Shown: positions 17,908 to 28,765, numbered from the stretch's first letter. The stretch: 64,000 nucleotides of DNA from Brachyspira suanatina (GCF_001049755.1 NZ_CVLB01000001.1:186001-250000), one strand, 5' to 3'. The notes: a model not told the origin generated them from the letters alone. Translations and numbers: made by a program.

Positions 17908-18573
17908 TCATTTCCTAAGATCCGGTATTGGGAATCTTGCTGCTATAGCAAATTCATGTGATAAAACATTATCTAAACCATATAATATTCTGTATCCAAA
18001 ATCCAAATTAAGGAAACTAGTAACATATATGTCAACTCCCACAGCACCTCCAATTGCAAATGTAGGACTAGGTACTGTTACAGTAGCTTTAACTCTTCCA
18101 TTTTCTTCAAACCATCTATCATAAGTGTTTGCATTTATTTTAGTACCCATTAAAAGCCCTAAATATAAAGACATTAAAGGAGTTCTGCTATATATTTCCT
18201 CAGCTGTAACAGTTCTCAATTCACTTTTTTTAATGTGATATATATGCATGCTGTAATAAGCGGCTGCTAATATAGAATGTTGGGATTGTTTAACTATGTT
18301 TGCTGTATGATAGTTTCCAGTCATACCATCTTTGAAAGTATACTCTAATTCTAATCTCAAAGGTATGTTTCTTTGGTATCTATAGAAGTCAAATCCTGTA
18401 GAAAATCCAGCTCCTAGATAATTATTCATTATGCTCTGACTTTTCTGATTTTTGAAGCCAGAATCATTGAAATTATATACAATTTTAGGTGCTATATAAA
18501 ATGCATCTATTATTGGAAACAGAGATGAACTCATAAAGCAAGTTATTATTGATACTAATAAAATTTTTTTCAT
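17908..18573 (-). CDS. Outer-membrane beta-barrel protein, paralogue of 16976 product
   Basis: 221 residues from the ATG at 18573, which has AAGG 9 nt upstream and begins a clean signal peptide (MKKILLVSIITC...). The longer frame from 18600 would add nine residues before the signal. Strand-like blocks include GAGFSTGFDFYRY, LRLELEYTF, AAYYSMHIY and LDFGYRILYG. It shares spacing and motifs with the 213-residue barrel two genes downstream. It is likely an outer-membrane pore or adhesin; no substrate can be inferred. Confidence 0.7.
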   Translation of the reverse strand: MKKILLVSIITCFMSSSLFPIIDAFYIAPKIVYNFNDSGFKNQKSQSIMNNYLGAGFSTGFDFYRYQRNIPLRLELEYTFKDGMTGNYHTANIVKQSQHSILAAAYYSMHIYHIKKSELRTVTAEEIYSRTPLMSLYLGLLMGTKINANTYDRWFEENGRVKATVTVPSPTFAIGGAVGVDIYVTSFLNLDFGYRILYGLDNVLSHEFAIAARFPIPDLRK

Positions 18574-18603
18574 ACTAAAAACCTTACAAAACATTATCAA
18601 TTA

Positions 18604-19314
18604 TTAAAAAGATATACCTATGGCTAATCTAGGAAGAGGTATGAATCTTATACCTGGTGTGAAAGAATAACCTATATCAAGTAGAGATATATCTATAAAA
18701 GGACGAACTTCCCAATCATTACCCATTTGAGAAAATAAATCTATTCTAAATCCCATTTCTCCTGATATATAAAAGTCATAAACAGTAGTAGATTTATATC
18801 TTGTACTTCCGTCATTTCTTAACTCTTTACCATTAACTATAAATGTTGTCATACCAACTTTAGGAAGAAGGAAAAAACCGTTAGGAGTATCGCTTTTGTT
18901 GAAGTAAAATCTTACACCTATAGAAGCAGGTATAGCTATTGTGCTTCCATTATAAAATTTACTTATAGTACCTGAATTTATAATATTACCTGCACCATCC
19001 CTTACAGGCTCTGAATAATCACCATAATGAGTATCAAAAGCATAAAAACCTAATGTAGCATCTATTGACTGTTTAGGGAGATAAGTATAATTATATGTTA
19101 GTCTTATTCCAAATTTACCATCATAAAATTTACCGCTTGCTCCTTCTTGTGTTTTAAATATTAATTCTGTGATAAGCGGCATAGTACCCATAGAAAATAA
19201 TGTAGTACCAAAATCTATCCCTAAAGAATGCTTTAAATAATTTTGAGCATTAACTATATTTGCTGATGTAAAAATTAGTACAGATATAAAAATTATAATT
19301 TTCTTTATATTCAT
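18604..19314 (-). CDS. Outer-membrane beta-barrel protein
   Basis: 236 residues. The signal peptide ends at about residue 23 (ANIVNA before QNY). Amphipathic strands run to a C-terminal LAIGISF, with the terminal Phe typical of BAM-inserted barrels. Motifs such as GIRLTYNYTYLP, SIGVRFYFN and GEMGFRIDLF recur in the preceding gene product (GVKFYG, YELGWNIELF), so the two are diverged paralogues. Operon spacing is 12 nt. Confidence 0.75.
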   Translation of the reverse strand: MNIKKIIIFISVLIFTSANIVNAQNYLKHSLGIDFGTTLFSMGTMPLITELIFKTQEGASGKFYDGKFGIRLTYNYTYLPKQSIDATLGFYAFDTHYGDYSEPVRDGAGNIINSGTISKFYNGSTIAIPASIGVRFYFNKSDTPNGFFLLPKVGMTTFIVNGKELRNDGSTRYKSTTVYDFYISGEMGFRIDLFSQMGNDWEVRPFIDISLLDIGYSFTPGIRFIPLPRLAIGISF

Positions 19315-19326
19315 AATTCAAACCCA

Positions 19327-20230
19327 TTAAAATCTTAAACTAAATCCAATTCTAGGAAATAATGCAAATCTTATATTTGCAAGATATTTTGCCCAATCTG
19401 GGAAACTGTTCCAAGCAGGTATATTGAATGCGGAGAAACCAGCAGTCAAAGAAGTAACGCCTCCTGTTACAGTATTATATACATTTCCAGTCCAAGGTCT
19501 TACATAATATCCTACCTCAAGAATTGCTATATCTATAGTTGGTTTTACTCTCCATTCCTTAGTAGGGAATAATTCTATATTCCAACCCAACTCATAAGAA
19601 ATATATAAAGCAGCATCATGAACTTTATGTTCTGTTTTTATACCTGTAAGTCCATTTTCTGTAGATACAGTATAAAAGAATGCATCTATTCCAAAACGAA
19701 ATGCATTATAGAACTGTCTTTTAGGTCCGTAAAATTTTACTCCGAAAGTAACCGGCATAAATATAAATGATGCATTGAAAGTTGTATCTTTACCAACAAC
19801 TCCAGCATAATTTCCTTGTCCTAATGCTTCCAACAATTTTCCAGCATTTTCTTTTGTTATAGTCAAATTATAAGTACTTGAATAAAGCCCTATTCCTGTT
19901 TCCAAAGCTATTTGATTATGAACAAATAATGAATATGAAATAGCAGGTATATACCAAGCAGAACCTTTGGCATCAGCATAATCAAAATATTTATTTATAT
20001 CCCCTAAATCCATTCCAATTAATCCGCTTAAATTTGCTGCATTATTCACAATTGTATTAAATAGTAATGGATAAAAAACAGCACCGCCCGGATTTAAGTT
20101 AACGCTTATCATTTGTCTTCCCTTAATCCAGCTGTAATCTTCGCCTGTTACTTCTGTAGAAAGAGGAAGTCCTTTAGCAGAAGCATAGGCGCTAAAACAA
20201 AATAGATAATAATATACAAATTTTTTTCAT
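19327..20230 (-). pseudogene. Outer-membrane beta-barrel gene with frameshifted signal peptide
   Basis: An open frame from 20112 to 19327 encodes a 261-residue barrel ending IGFSLRF, but it lacks a signal peptide. Upstream, an ATG at 20230 starts MKKICILLSILF and then hits TAG. The barrel frame reads through SAYASAKGLPLSTEVTG before 20112. The two frames are offset by one base. Removing one base from the four-T run (coding sense, 20194-20197) gives MKKICILLSILFSAYASA, a textbook signal peptide. The gene is therefore an OFF phase variant, a recent pseudogene or a sequencing error. The downstream paralogue is intact. Confidence 0.75.
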
Positions 20231-20248
20231 AATAAGAACCGATATATT

Positions 20249-20788
20249 TTATTTAATAGCTTCTCCGGCAGTGAATCCGCCTTGAGAATTTTTTAATATA
20301 TTTTCAATTTCAGCTTTTTTATCAGCAGGTAAATTAGTACCTTTTAATATTTCATCAGAATTGCTTAAATCTATTTTATCAGCACCATTATCTATAACAG
20401 CACTTATTAAATTTCCAACAACAGCTTCTCCTCCTTCATCATCAAGAATATCAAGTATAGCATCTACTGCTTTTTTAGCTTCATCATTCATTTTTACAAC
20501 ATAAAGTTCATTTCCAGCAGGAGCAGCCATTATATATCCGCCATTACTATCTTTATATACTCCTCCTATACCTAGTACAGGTTCTTCAAAAGTATAATTT
20601 CCGTTTAAACCAGTACTTCCGCTAATATTAAGTGTATTTCCATTTGCAGATGCTCCAGCCCAATTTCCGCTTTGCATTTTTGAAAGTATCAAGTCTGCTC
20701 CAGGTTTAGTAACTTTTACCCCATAATCTTTTGTACATGAAATTATTAATAGAATAGATACAATTGAAATAATAGATAGTGTTTTCAT
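20249..20788 (-). CDS. Lipoprotein of unknown function, first gene of OMP operon
   Basis: 179 residues. Lipobox IISC puts the lipidated Cys at residue 18. The mature part has a Gly/Asn-rich region (about 30-90) and a helical C-terminal half (DEEGG, DKIDLSNSDEIL, LPADKKAEIENILKNS). No family is recognised. It heads the operon and has its own promoter at 20820-20848. Confidence 0.7.
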   Translation of the reverse strand: MKTLSIISIVSILLIISCTKDYGVKVTKPGADLILSKMQSGNWAGASANGNTLNISGSTGLNGNYTFEEPVLGIGGVYKDSNGGYIMAAPAGNELYVVKMNDEAKKAVDAILDILDDEGGEAVVGNLISAVIDNGADKIDLSNSDEILKGTNLPADKKAEIENILKNSQGGFTAGEAIK

Positions 20789-20819
20789 AGCATATTTCCA
20801 TAAATTAAAATATTTTTAT

Positions 20820-20848
20820 ATTATAAATCACTAAGTAAAATATTACAA
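20820..20848 (-). promoter_or_regulatory. Promoter of the outer-membrane operon
   Basis: TTGTAA, 17 nt, TATAAT on the minus strand, about 30 nt before the ATG at 20788. Confidence 0.6.
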
Positions 20849-21153
20849 TTTTTAATTATAGATTTTTATATATTTTTTTTGTATTTTTTTACATTTTTAT
20901 TATTTTTTTTAAGTTTTTTTAAAAAAAATTAGATATATATTTTACATTTTTATTTTTTTAGATTACGAACTTTATAATGTATGTTAATTTTATTAAATTT
21001 ACATTTGAATTTGTTTTAAATGAAAAATAAAATATATATTTTTTCTAATTTTTCTGAAGTAATAAAATTTTTTATGTATATATTTGTATAATAGTGATTC
21101 TTTTATAATTGAATTTTTATAAGATTAAAAATATTATGTATTAGAATTTTGTA
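20849..21153. other. AT-rich intergenic region
   Basis: About 300 nt of nearly pure A/T between hisIE and the outer-membrane operon. I see no open frame, strong hairpin or repeat. Transcription from hisIE runs through it toward the operon promoter. Confidence 0.5.
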
Positions 21154-21816
21154 TTATTTCATGCTTTTTTGTTTTTCTTTTTTGTCTATTATAGATCTGC
21201 TTGCTAATTCGTCTTTTATATCATTAATAGTTATACCTTTTTCCACCATTAAAACTAAACTATGATAAAGCAAATCTGACAATTCATATATAGTTTCTTT
21301 ATTGCTGTCATTTTTAGCACCTATTATAACTTCTGTGCATTCTTCACCAACTTTTTTTAATATTTTATCTATTCCGCTATTAAATAAATAAGTTGTATAT
21401 GATCCTTCTGTTTGATTAATTTTTCTGCCCTCTATAAGTTTATAAAGTTTATCAATAGAAAAGTATTTGTAATCTTCTTTTGAATACACTTCATTAAAGA
21501 AACAAGATTCGCTTCCTGTATGACAAGCAGGTCCGTCTTTTATAACTTCTATAACTAAAGCATCATTATCGCAATCACTTTTTATTGATTGTATATGCTG
21601 ATAATTTCCAGATGTTTCACCCTTTCTCCATAATTCTTGTCTGCTTCTGCTGTAGAAACAAGTTTTTTCTTCTTTGATGCTTATTTCAAGACTTTCTTTG
21701 TTCATATATGCTAGGGTTAAAACTTCTTTTGTATAATAATCTATAACTATGGTTGGTATTAAACCTTTATCATCGAATTTTAATTTTGATATTTCGTTTT
21801 GATTTATATTGTTCAT
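21154..21816 (-). CDS. hisIE: Bifunctional HisIE (PR-AMP cyclohydrolase / PR-ATP pyrophosphatase)
   Basis: 220 residues. HisI half (~10-115): [26 protein letters not shown], the metal-binding DCDNDALV, and CHTGSESCF. HisE half (~125-210): [16 protein letters not shown] and [13 protein letters not shown], the MazG-like metal-binding helices. Catalyses steps 2 and 3 of histidine biosynthesis in the cytosol. No other his genes are in the window, so the pathway genes are dispersed. Confidence 0.95.
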   Translation of the reverse strand: MNNINQNEISKLKFDDKGLIPTIVIDYYTKEVLTLAYMNKESLEISIKEEKTCFYSRSRQELWRKGETSGNYQHIQSIKSDCDNDALVIEVIKDGPACHTGSESCFFNEVYSKEDYKYFSIDKLYKLIEGRKINQTEGSYTTYLFNSGIDKILKKVGEECTEVIIGAKNDSNKETIYELSDLLYHSLVLMVEKGITINDIKDELASRSIIDKKEKQKSMK

Positions 21817-22375
21817 AAATAATTCCTAAAATATTATTGATAGTAATTATGCTATAAATATAATTTTTTTGCAATATTTTATATTGAATTATATTGTATT
21901 TAATTAAGATTTTAGATTTCGTTTTTATAATTTGAAAATATATATAATTTATTAAAAAAAATGTTATATTTAATTATATAATTAATTTGATTTTTTAAAC
22001 TTTTTTATTTTTTAAGATAGAAAATCAAAAAAATCTAAAAAAATATAATAATTACAAAGTGATAAAATTATAAGTATTTATTAGCGACTAATAATAAGAA
22101 AATATTAGTGAAAATATTAAAAAATAGTAAAAAAACTATTAAAAACTATTGATTTTTTTGTATAGTTGCTTTATAATGCTCTCACTTTCATAAAAGCGAT
22201 TAAAGCGTATAGTATGGTTTTCTCACTATTAATTAGGTTTTAATACTATAATTGCTCAGTTGATATATACTGTTTCGTGTTTGAAGTTTTATTAAGATAA
22301 AAATATTAATGTTGTCATTCATTGAAAAATGGATTGGCTTGTAAAAAAAATAAAGAATTAGAGGTTTTGTATTTT
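21817..22375. other. Intergenic region with divergent promoters and rpsL leader
   Basis: It holds the hisIE promoter (minus; TTGCAA at 21869-21874, 17 nt, CATAAT at 21846-21851). About 270 nt later comes the str operon promoter at 22149-22177. From there to rpsL is a ~190-nt leader with no long open frame. Such leaders can carry regulation, but I recognise no riboswitch. Confidence 0.5.
22149..22177 (+). promoter_or_regulatory. Promoter of the str-S10-spc-alpha superoperon
   Basis: TTGATT, 17 nt, perfect TATAAT. It is the only strong promoter before rpsL. Confidence 0.65.
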
Positions 22376-22750
22376 ATGCCTACAATTAATCAATTAGTAA
22401 GAAAAGGTCGCAAGCGTATAATAAACAAGACAAAATCGCCTGCATTAATGAAATGTCCGCAAAGAGAAGGGGTTTGTACTCGTGTAACAACAACTACACC
22501 AAAAAAACCTAACTCAGCTATGCGTAAAATTGCTCGTGTAAGAGTAACTAACGGTATGGAAGTAACAGCTTATATTCCTGGTATAGACCATACATTACAG
22601 GAACACAACCGTGTACTTATAAGAGGCGGAAGGGTTAAAGACTTACCTGGTTGTCGTTATCACATAGTTCGCGGAAGCCGTGAAGCTACAGGTGTAGAAA
22701 AGAGAATGAAAGCTAGAAGTAAATATGGTACTAAAAAACCAAAGGCTTAA
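22376..22750 (+). CDS. rpsL: 30S ribosomal protein S12
   Basis: 124 residues from the ATG at 22376 ([11 protein letters not shown] is the standard N terminus). A TTG-started frame from 22322 adds 18 non-homologous residues and is rejected; TAGAGG lies about 11 nt before the chosen ATG. The decoding-site loops [13 protein letters not shown] and [13 protein letters not shown] are intact, including the lysine and proline positions where streptomycin-resistance changes occur. First gene of the str unit. Confidence 0.97.
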   Translation: MPTINQLVRKGRKRIINKTKSPALMKCPQREGVCTRVTTTTPKKPNSAMRKIARVRVTNGMEVTAYIPGIDHTLQEHNRVLIRGGRVKDLPGCRYHIVRGSREATGVEKRMKARSKYGTKKPKA

Positions 22751-22764
22751 TGGAGTAAAATAAT

Positions 22765-23235
22765 ATGGCTAGAAGAAGAAGAGCACAAACTAGAAAAATA
22801 GATGCTGATCCAATTTATGGAAGCGTTGTTATTAGTAAATTTATAAATAAGCTAATGTATGACGGTAAAAAAAGCAAAGCTGAAAATATATTTTATAAAG
22901 CTATGGATTTAGTTAAAGAAAAAACAGGTAAAGATGGTTTAGAAGCTTTTAATGAAGCTATAGAAAATATTAAGCCTCGTGTAGAAGTAAAGTCAAGAAG
23001 AGTTGGCGGTTCTACATATCAGGTTCCTGTTGATGTAAGGCCAGACAGACAAAATTCTTTAGCATTCACATGGCTTATAGATGCTTCAAGAAAAAGAGGC
23101 GGAAGAAGCATGATTGAACGTTTATCAAATGAAATAGTAGATGCTATAGATGGTAAAGGTCAGGCAGTTGCTAAGAGAGATACAGTTCATAGAATGGCTG
23201 AAGGTAACAAAGCATTCGCACACTTTAGGTGGTAG
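22765..23235 (+). CDS. rpsG: 30S ribosomal protein S7
   Basis: 156 residues, normal length. It starts [11 protein letters not shown] and contains [20 protein letters not shown] and the C-terminal [13 protein letters not shown]. It binds the 3' domain of 16S rRNA at the E site. It lies 14 nt after rpsL. Confidence 0.97.
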   Translation: MARRRRAQTRKIDADPIYGSVVISKFINKLMYDGKKSKAENIFYKAMDLVKEKTGKDGLEAFNEAIENIKPRVEVKSRRVGGSTYQVPVDVRPDRQNSLAFTWLIDASRKRGGRSMIERLSNEIVDAIDGKGQAVAKRDTVHRMAEGNKAFAHFRW

Positions 23236-23255
23236 TTTTTAAGGAGAATATTTAA

Positions 23256-25337
23256 GTGGCACGTCAAATTTCATTAGAAAATACACGTAATATTGGTATT
23301 ATGGCTCACATCGATGCTGGTAAGACTACTTTAAGTGAGCGTATATTATTCTTTACAGGTAAAACACATAGATTAGGTGAGGTTCATGAAGGTGCAGCTG
23401 AAATGGACTGGATGGAACAGGAAAGAGAAAGAGGTATTACAATTACTTCTGCTGCAACAACTTGTTTTTGGAATGGTCATAGAATCAATTTGATAGACAC
23501 TCCGGGACACGTTGACTTTACTGCTGAGGTAGAAAGATCTTTGAGAGTATTAGATAGTGCAGTAGGTGTTTTCTGTTCAGTAGGAGGCGTTCAACCTCAG
23601 AGTGAAACAGTTTGGAGACAAGCAAGTAACTATAAAATCCCTAGAGCTATTTTTGTTAATAAAATGGATAGAATAGGTGCTAATTTCTATGCTGTTTTAG
23701 ATCAAACTAGAGAAAGATTAAAAGCTAACAGTCACCCTGTAGTTATACCTATAGGTGCAGAAAGTAATTTCGAGGGTGTTGTTGACTTAGTAAATATGAA
23801 AGAGATAATTTGGGTTTCTGAAGACGGCATGAAAATGGAAGAGAGAGAAATCAGACCTGAATTAAAAGAAAAAGCAGAAGAATATAGAAATTCTTTATTA
23901 GAAGCAATCGTTGAATATGATGATGATGCTATGAATAAGTTCTTTGAAGGTGAGGAAATTGATGTTCCAACTATAAAAAGACTTATAAGAACAGCTACAT
24001 TAACAGCTGATTTCTTCCCAATGTTCTGCGGTACAGCATTCAAAAACAAAGGTATTCAAGTATTAATAAATGGTGTTGTTGATTATTTACCATCTCCTAT
24101 AGATAAACCTGAAGTAGAAGGTACTGATTTAGATGGTAATGTTATAAAAAGAAAAATTGCTGATGATGAAAAATTCAGTGCATTAGCATTCAAAATAATG
24201 ACAGACCCACACGTTGGAAAAATAGCATTCTTAAGAGTTTATTCTGGAATATTAGAATCTGGTTCTTATGTTCTTAATGCTACAAAAGGTAAAAGAGAGC
24301 GTATCGGAAGAATACTTCAGATGCATGCTAATAAAAGAGAAGAAATTGAACAGGTATATGCTGGTGATATAGCAGCAGCAGTAGGGCTTAAAGATACTAC
24401 AACAGGTGATACATTATGTCCTGAAAATGCTCCTATTATCTTGGAATCAATCAACTTCCCAGAGCCAGTAATTAACGTTGCTATAGAGCCTAAAACAAAA
24501 GGCGATAGAGATAAAATGTCAGTTGCTTTATCAAGACTTGCTGAAGAAGATCCAACATTCAGAGTTAGCTTTGATGAAGAAACAGGTCAGACAATCATCG
24601 CAGGTATGGGTGAGCTTCACTTAGAAATCATCTGTGATAGAATGAAAAGAGAATACAAAGTTGAGGCAAATGTTGGTCGTCCTCAAGTATCTTATAGAGA
24701 AGGTATCAAGAAAACAGTTGAGGTACAAGGTAAATTCGTACGTCAATCAGGCGGTAAAGGTCAGTACGGTGATGTATGGCTAAGAATCGGACCTAATGAA
24801 CCTAATGGTGGATTCAAATTCAACAATGAAATAGTTGGAGGAGCAGTACCAAGAGAATATATACCAGCTGTAGAAAAAGGCTGTGTAGAATCTATGAATA
24901 CAGGTGTTCTTGCTAACTATCCGATGCTTGACGTTGTAGTATCAGCATTTGACGGTTCATTCCACCCAGTAGATTCATCAGAAATGGCATTCAAAATTGC
25001 TGCTTCTATGGGATTCAAAGACGGATGTAAAAAAGCAGATCCTTATTTGTTAGAGCCTATGATGACAGTAGAAGTTGTAACTCCTGAAGATTATATGGGT
25101 GATATAATAGGTGACTTGGCTTCAAGAAGAGGACAGGTTCACGGATTTACAGATAAATCTGGTTATAAATCTATCAATGCTACAGTACCTCTTGCAGAGA
25201 TGTTCGGTTATACAACAAGTATAAGAAACGTATCTCAAGGTAGAGCTAGCTATACAATGCAGTTCTCACATTATGAGGAAGTGCCTAAAAACGTAGCAGA
25301 AGAGATAATCGGTGCTAGAATGGGTAATAATAAGTAA
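23256..25337 (+). CDS. fusA: Elongation factor G
   Basis: 693 residues, starting at GTG with AAGGAG upstream. G1 [10 protein letters not shown]2 [14 protein letters not shown]3 DTPGHVDF and G4 NKMDRIG are all canonical. Domains II-V follow, including the GGKGQYGDV and [11 protein letters not shown] segments. It drives ribosome translocation and, with RRF, recycling. A single copy lies in the usual str position. Confidence 0.97.
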   Translation: MARQISLENTRNIGIMAHIDAGKTTLSERILFFTGKTHRLGEVHEGAAEMDWMEQERERGITITSAATTCFWNGHRINLIDTPGHVDFTAEVERSLRVLDSAVGVFCSVGGVQPQSETVWRQASNYKIPRAIFVNKMDRIGANFYAVLDQTRERLKANSHPVVIPIGAESNFEGVVDLVNMKEIIWVSEDGMKMEEREIRPELKEKAEEYRNSLLEAIVEYDDDAMNKFFEGEEIDVPTIKRLIRTATLTADFFPMFCGTAFKNKGIQVLINGVVDYLPSPIDKPEVEGTDLDGNVIKRKIADDEKFSALAFKIMTDPHVGKIAFLRVYSGILESGSYVLNATKGKRERIGRILQMHANKREEIEQVYAGDIAAAVGLKDTTTGDTLCPENAPIILESINFPEPVINVAIEPKTKGDRDKMSVALSRLAEEDPTFRVSFDEETGQTIIAGMGELHLEIICDRMKREYKVEANVGRPQVSYREGIKKTVEVQGKFVRQSGGKGQYGDVWLRIGPNEPNGGFKFNNEIVGGAVPREYIPAVEKGCVESMNTGVLANYPMLDVVVSAFDGSFHPVDSSEMAFKIAASMGFKDGCKKADPYLLEPMMTVEVVTPEDYMGDIIGDLASRRGQVHGFTDKSGYKSINATVPLAEMFGYTTSIRNVSQGRASYTMQFSHYEEVPKNVAEEIIGARMGNNK

Positions 25338-25412
25338 GTAAGTAACTAATAAAATATTAGTATTAAAATAAAAAACAAATTTCATAAAGGATAAAATAAT
25401 TGGAGGATTAAA

Positions 25413-26639
25413 ATGGCTAAAGGAACTTACGAAGGTAATAAAACACACGTAAACGTTGGTACTATTGGACACGTTGACCATGGTAAAACAACATTAACAT
25501 CAGCAATAACAGCAGTATCATCTGCTATGTTCCCAGCAACAGTACAGAAAGTTGCTTATGACTCAGTAGCAAAAGCTTCTGAAAGTCAAGGTAGAAGAGA
25601 CCCAACAAAAATATTAACAATCGCAACATCACACGTAGAATACGAATCTGACAACAGACACTACGCACACGTAGACTGTCCAGGTCACGCTGACTACATT
25701 AAAAACATGATTACAGGTGCTGCTCAGATGGACGGTGCTATCTTAGTAGTATCAGCAGAAGACGGTGTAATGCCACAAACAAAAGAACACGTACTTCTTT
25801 CTAGACAAGTAGGTGTAAACTACATCGTTGTATTCTTAAACAAATGTGATAAATTAGATGACCCAGAAATGGCTGAAATAGTAGAAGCAGAAGTAATAGA
25901 CGTATTAGACCACTATGGTTTTGATGGTTCTAAAACTCCTATCATTAGAGGTTCTGCAATCAAAGCTATTCAAGCAATTGAAGCTGGAAAAGATCCTAGA
26001 ACTGATCCAGATTGTAAATGTATATTAGACTTATTAAATGCATTAGATACATATATTCCAGATCCAGTACGTGAAGTAGATAAAGACTTCTTAATGTCAA
26101 TCGAAGACGTATACTCAATTCCTGGAAGAGGTACAGTTGTTACAGGAAGAATTGAAAGAGGTAAAATTGAGAAAGGTAACGAAGTTGAAATCGTTGGTAT
26201 CAGACCTACTCAAAAAACAACTTGTACTGGTGTAGAAATGTTCAAGAAAGAAGTTGTTGGTATAGCTGGTTATAACGTTGGATGTCTTTTAAGAGGTATT
26301 GAACGTAAAGCAGTAGAAAGAGGACAGGTATTGGCTAAACCAGGTACAATCACACCTCACAAAAAATTCGAAGCTGAAGTTTATATCTTGAAAAAAGAAG
26401 AAGGCGGAAGACACAGCGGTTTCGTAAGCGGTTACAGACCACAAATGTACTTCAGAACAACAGACGTAACAGGAGTAATCAACTTAGCAGAAGGTGCACA
26501 AATGATTATGCCTGGTGACAATGCTAACTTAACTATCGAACTTATCACTCCAATCGCTATGGAAGAAAAACAAAGATTCGCTATACGTGAAGGTGGTAAA
26601 ACAGTAGGTAACGGTGTTGTAACAAAAATATTAGAATAA
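25413..26639 (+). CDS. tuf: Elongation factor Tu with altered switch I
   Basis: 408 residues, about 14 longer than E. coli EF-Tu. G1 [10 protein letters not shown]3 DCPGHADY and G4 NKCD are canonical. The effector loop is unusual: residues 60-72 read [13 protein letters not shown] where most bacteria have KARGITINT. The switch Thr (T69) is kept but the preceding Arg-Gly is Lys-Ile. A Cys-containing insertion ([10 protein letters not shown], about 197-206) lies near the end of the G domain. It delivers aminoacyl-tRNA to the ribosome. GGAGG precedes the ATG. Confidence 0.97.
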   Translation: MAKGTYEGNKTHVNVGTIGHVDHGKTTLTSAITAVSSAMFPATVQKVAYDSVAKASESQGRRDPTKILTIATSHVEYESDNRHYAHVDCPGHADYIKNMITGAAQMDGAILVVSAEDGVMPQTKEHVLLSRQVGVNYIVVFLNKCDKLDDPEMAEIVEAEVIDVLDHYGFDGSKTPIIRGSAIKAIQAIEAGKDPRTDPDCKCILDLLNALDTYIPDPVREVDKDFLMSIEDVYSIPGRGTVVTGRIERGKIEKGNEVEIVGIRPTQKTTCTGVEMFKKEVVGIAGYNVGCLLRGIERKAVERGQVLAKPGTITPHKKFEAEVYILKKEEGGRHSGFVSGYRPQMYFRTTDVTGVINLAEGAQMIMPGDNANLTIELITPIAMEEKQRFAIREGGKTVGNGVVTKILE

Positions 26640-26653
26640 TTTAGAGCGAAATA

Positions 26654-26688
26654 AAAGGGTATACCTTTTAATAAAAGATATACCCTTT
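26654..26688 (+). terminator. Stem-loop between tuf and rpsJ (attenuator or partial terminator)
   Basis: AAAGGGTATA pairs perfectly with TATACCCTTT over a 15-nt loop. The downstream tract is only moderately T-rich (AATAAATT), so read-through into the S10 genes is likely. Confidence 0.5.
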
Positions 26689-26720
26689 AATAAATTAAGA
26701 GAAAGCGAGTAATTCAAGCT

Positions 26721-27026
26721 ATGAAAGAACAGAAAATACGAGTTAAACTAAAAGCCTTTGATATTGAGCTTATTGATCAATCAGCTCAGTCTATAGTAGC
26801 TAGTGTAAAGAAAACAGGTGCTAGAGTATCAGGACCTATACCATTGCCTACAAGTATACGTAAGGTAACAGTAATAAGAAGTCCGCATGTAAACATTAAG
26901 TCAAGAGAACAATTTGAGATGCGCATATATAAAAGATTAATAGATATCTTTGATGTAACACCTCAGACAACAGAGTCTCTTAAGAAATTGGCGCTTCCAG
27001 CTGGGGTTGATGTTCAGCTTAAATAA
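26721..27026 (+). CDS. rpsJ: 30S ribosomal protein S10
   Basis: 101 residues. It has [10 protein letters not shown], the [21 protein letters not shown] loop, and a C-terminal LPAGVDVQL. It assembles into the 30S head and also serves as NusE in antitermination. First gene of the S10 block, with about 100 nt between it and rplC. Confidence 0.96.
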   Translation: MKEQKIRVKLKAFDIELIDQSAQSIVASVKKTGARVSGPIPLPTSIRKVTVIRSPHVNIKSREQFEMRIYKRLIDIFDVTPQTTESLKKLALPAGVDVQLK

Positions 27027-27130
27027 GCGTTTAATTAAAAAATATTAAAGATAAAGCTTTACTACGTTTTATCTGTAATAGTTTGAAACATTAAAAAGTA
27101 GTAAGTAAAATCATTATAGAGGATTCGCCG

Positions 27131-27784
27131 ATGGTAGGAATAATTGGCAAAAAATTGGGTATGACAACAGTTTTCGATGAGACTGGTAATGCTATAGCAG
27201 TAACAGTTGTAGAGGCTGGACCATGCACAGTTATGCAGATAAGAGATAATGAGAAAGATGGCTACAGTGCTATTCAATTAGGCTACGGTGCCGTAAAAGA
27301 AAAGCATTTAAAAAAGCCTCAGATAGGTCAATTTAAAAAAGCAAATTTAGAGCCTAAGAAATATTTAAAAGAGTTCAGAATGGACGATGCTAGTTCTTAC
27401 ACAGTAGGTCAAGAGCTTAAAGCAGATATATTTCAAGCAGGCGATTTTATAGATGTTAGTTCTTTGAGTAAAGGTAGAGGTTTTGCCGGCGTAATGAAAA
27501 GACATAATTATGACGGCGGTCCTATGAGCCATGGTTCTAACTTTAGAAGAAGAGCAGGTTCTATAGGTTGTAACAGCTACCCTGCAAGAGTATGGAAAGG
27601 TAAAGGTATGCCTGGACATATGGGTAATACTTTGACTACTATACAAAACTTAAAAGTAGTTGAAATAAGACCAGATGATAATTTGATTATGATAAAAGGT
27701 GCTATACCAGGTGCTATAAATAGCATAGTGAAATTAACATCAGCAGTAAAGAAACGTAATAAGAAGAAAAACTCAATGAATTAA
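27131..27784 (+). CDS. rplC: 50S ribosomal protein L3
   Basis: 217 residues. It starts GIIGKKLGMTTVFDETG, has the GRGFAGVMKRHNYDGGPMSHGSNFRR central extension that approaches the peptidyl-transferase centre, and contains KGKGMPGHMG. Length is normal. Confidence 0.96.
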   Translation: MVGIIGKKLGMTTVFDETGNAIAVTVVEAGPCTVMQIRDNEKDGYSAIQLGYGAVKEKHLKKPQIGQFKKANLEPKKYLKEFRMDDASSYTVGQELKADIFQAGDFIDVSSLSKGRGFAGVMKRHNYDGGPMSHGSNFRRRAGSIGCNSYPARVWKGKGMPGHMGNTLTTIQNLKVVEIRPDDNLIMIKGAIPGAINSIVKLTSAVKKRNKKKNSMN

Positions 27785-27812
27785 TAGAGTGAAATAATAA
27801 CAGGATGATAAA

Positions 27813-28460
27813 ATGGAAGTAGTAATACTAAATGAAAATGGAGATAGCGTAGGCAATTTAGAGATTGTTGACGAGATATTTAAATCAGAAGTTAACAATA
27901 ATCTACTTTACGAAGCAATCAAAAATGAATTAGCTAACAGACGTCAGGGAACTCACTCTACAAAAACAAGAGCAGAAGTTTCAGGAGGCGGTAAAAAGCC
28001 TTGGAGACAAAAAGTCACAGGAAGAGCTAGAGCAGGTTCTACTAGATCCCCAATTTGGGTAGGCGGTGGTAAAACACATACTCCTAAGCCTAGAGATTAT
28101 AGCTACAGATTGCCAAAGAAAATGAAACGTAAGGCTCTATTGTCTGTTTTATCTTTAAAATATGGAAGCAATGTTCTTAAAGTTTTTGAGGATTTTACAT
28201 TTGACGCTCCAAAAACAAAAAGAATGGCTAGTTTTATAAGTAAGGTTAAAGAACCAAATACAAGAAAGGTGGCATTTGTAGTAGGTAAAGATGAATCTTT
28301 AGGAGATAATTATAATAAATTATTATTATCTTTAAGAAACATCAAAGATTTAAAGCTTGTAAATGCAGACAGTATGTCTATACATCCTTTATTTTATGCT
28401 GATGAGGTATATTTTACTAAAACAGCTTTATCTAAATTAAATGCTAGAATTAAGGGTTAA
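27813..28460 (+). CDS. rplD: 50S ribosomal protein L4
   Basis: 215 residues. The loop GTHSTKTRAEVSGGGKKPWRQKVTGRAR lines the exit tunnel. In E. coli L4 represses its own operon, but I see no matching leader structure here. Confidence 0.96.
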   Translation: MEVVILNENGDSVGNLEIVDEIFKSEVNNNLLYEAIKNELANRRQGTHSTKTRAEVSGGGKKPWRQKVTGRARAGSTRSPIWVGGGKTHTPKPRDYSYRLPKKMKRKALLSVLSLKYGSNVLKVFEDFTFDAPKTKRMASFISKVKEPNTRKVAFVVGKDESLGDNYNKLLLSLRNIKDLKLVNADSMSIHPLFYADEVYFTKTALSKLNARIKG

Positions 28461-28465
28461 AAAAT

Positions 28466-28765
28466 ATGAGCATGTATTCACTTTTAATTGAGCCTATACT
28501 TACAGAAAAAAGTAATATGCTTAGAACTGAGCCTAGAGGAACAGAGAAGCGTTATTATGTATTTAAAGTAAGACAGGACGCTAATAAGACAGAATTAAAG
28601 AAAGCGGTTGAAAAAATATTTAATGTACATCCGCTAGATTGTAAGATAATAAATGTTAAGCCTAAGAAGAAAAATCGCAGAATGAGCAGACGCGGATATA
28701 CACGCAGCTATAAAAAAGCGATAATAGTTCTTGACGGCAAAGAATCAATAGATATAGTAAAATAA
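28466..28765 (+). CDS. rplW: 50S ribosomal protein L23
   Basis: 99 residues. It opens with LIEPILTEKSN and has FKVRQDANKTELKKAVEKIFNV. It forms the exit-tunnel docking site for trigger factor and SRP. It lies 5 nt from rplD. Confidence 0.95.
   Translation: MSMYSLLIEPILTEKSNMLRTEPRGTEKRYYVFKVRQDANKTELKKAVEKIFNVHPLDCKIINVKPKKKNRRMSRRGYTRSYKKAIIVLDGKESIDIVK

Noticed and set aside
22322-22375. TTG start giving an 18-residue extension of S12
   Set aside because: The extension has no S12 homology and no ribosome site; ATG 22376 gives the standard N terminus.
22178-22375. Riboswitch in the rpsL leader
   Set aside because: I could not match any known aptamer core or a clear terminator/antiterminator pair.
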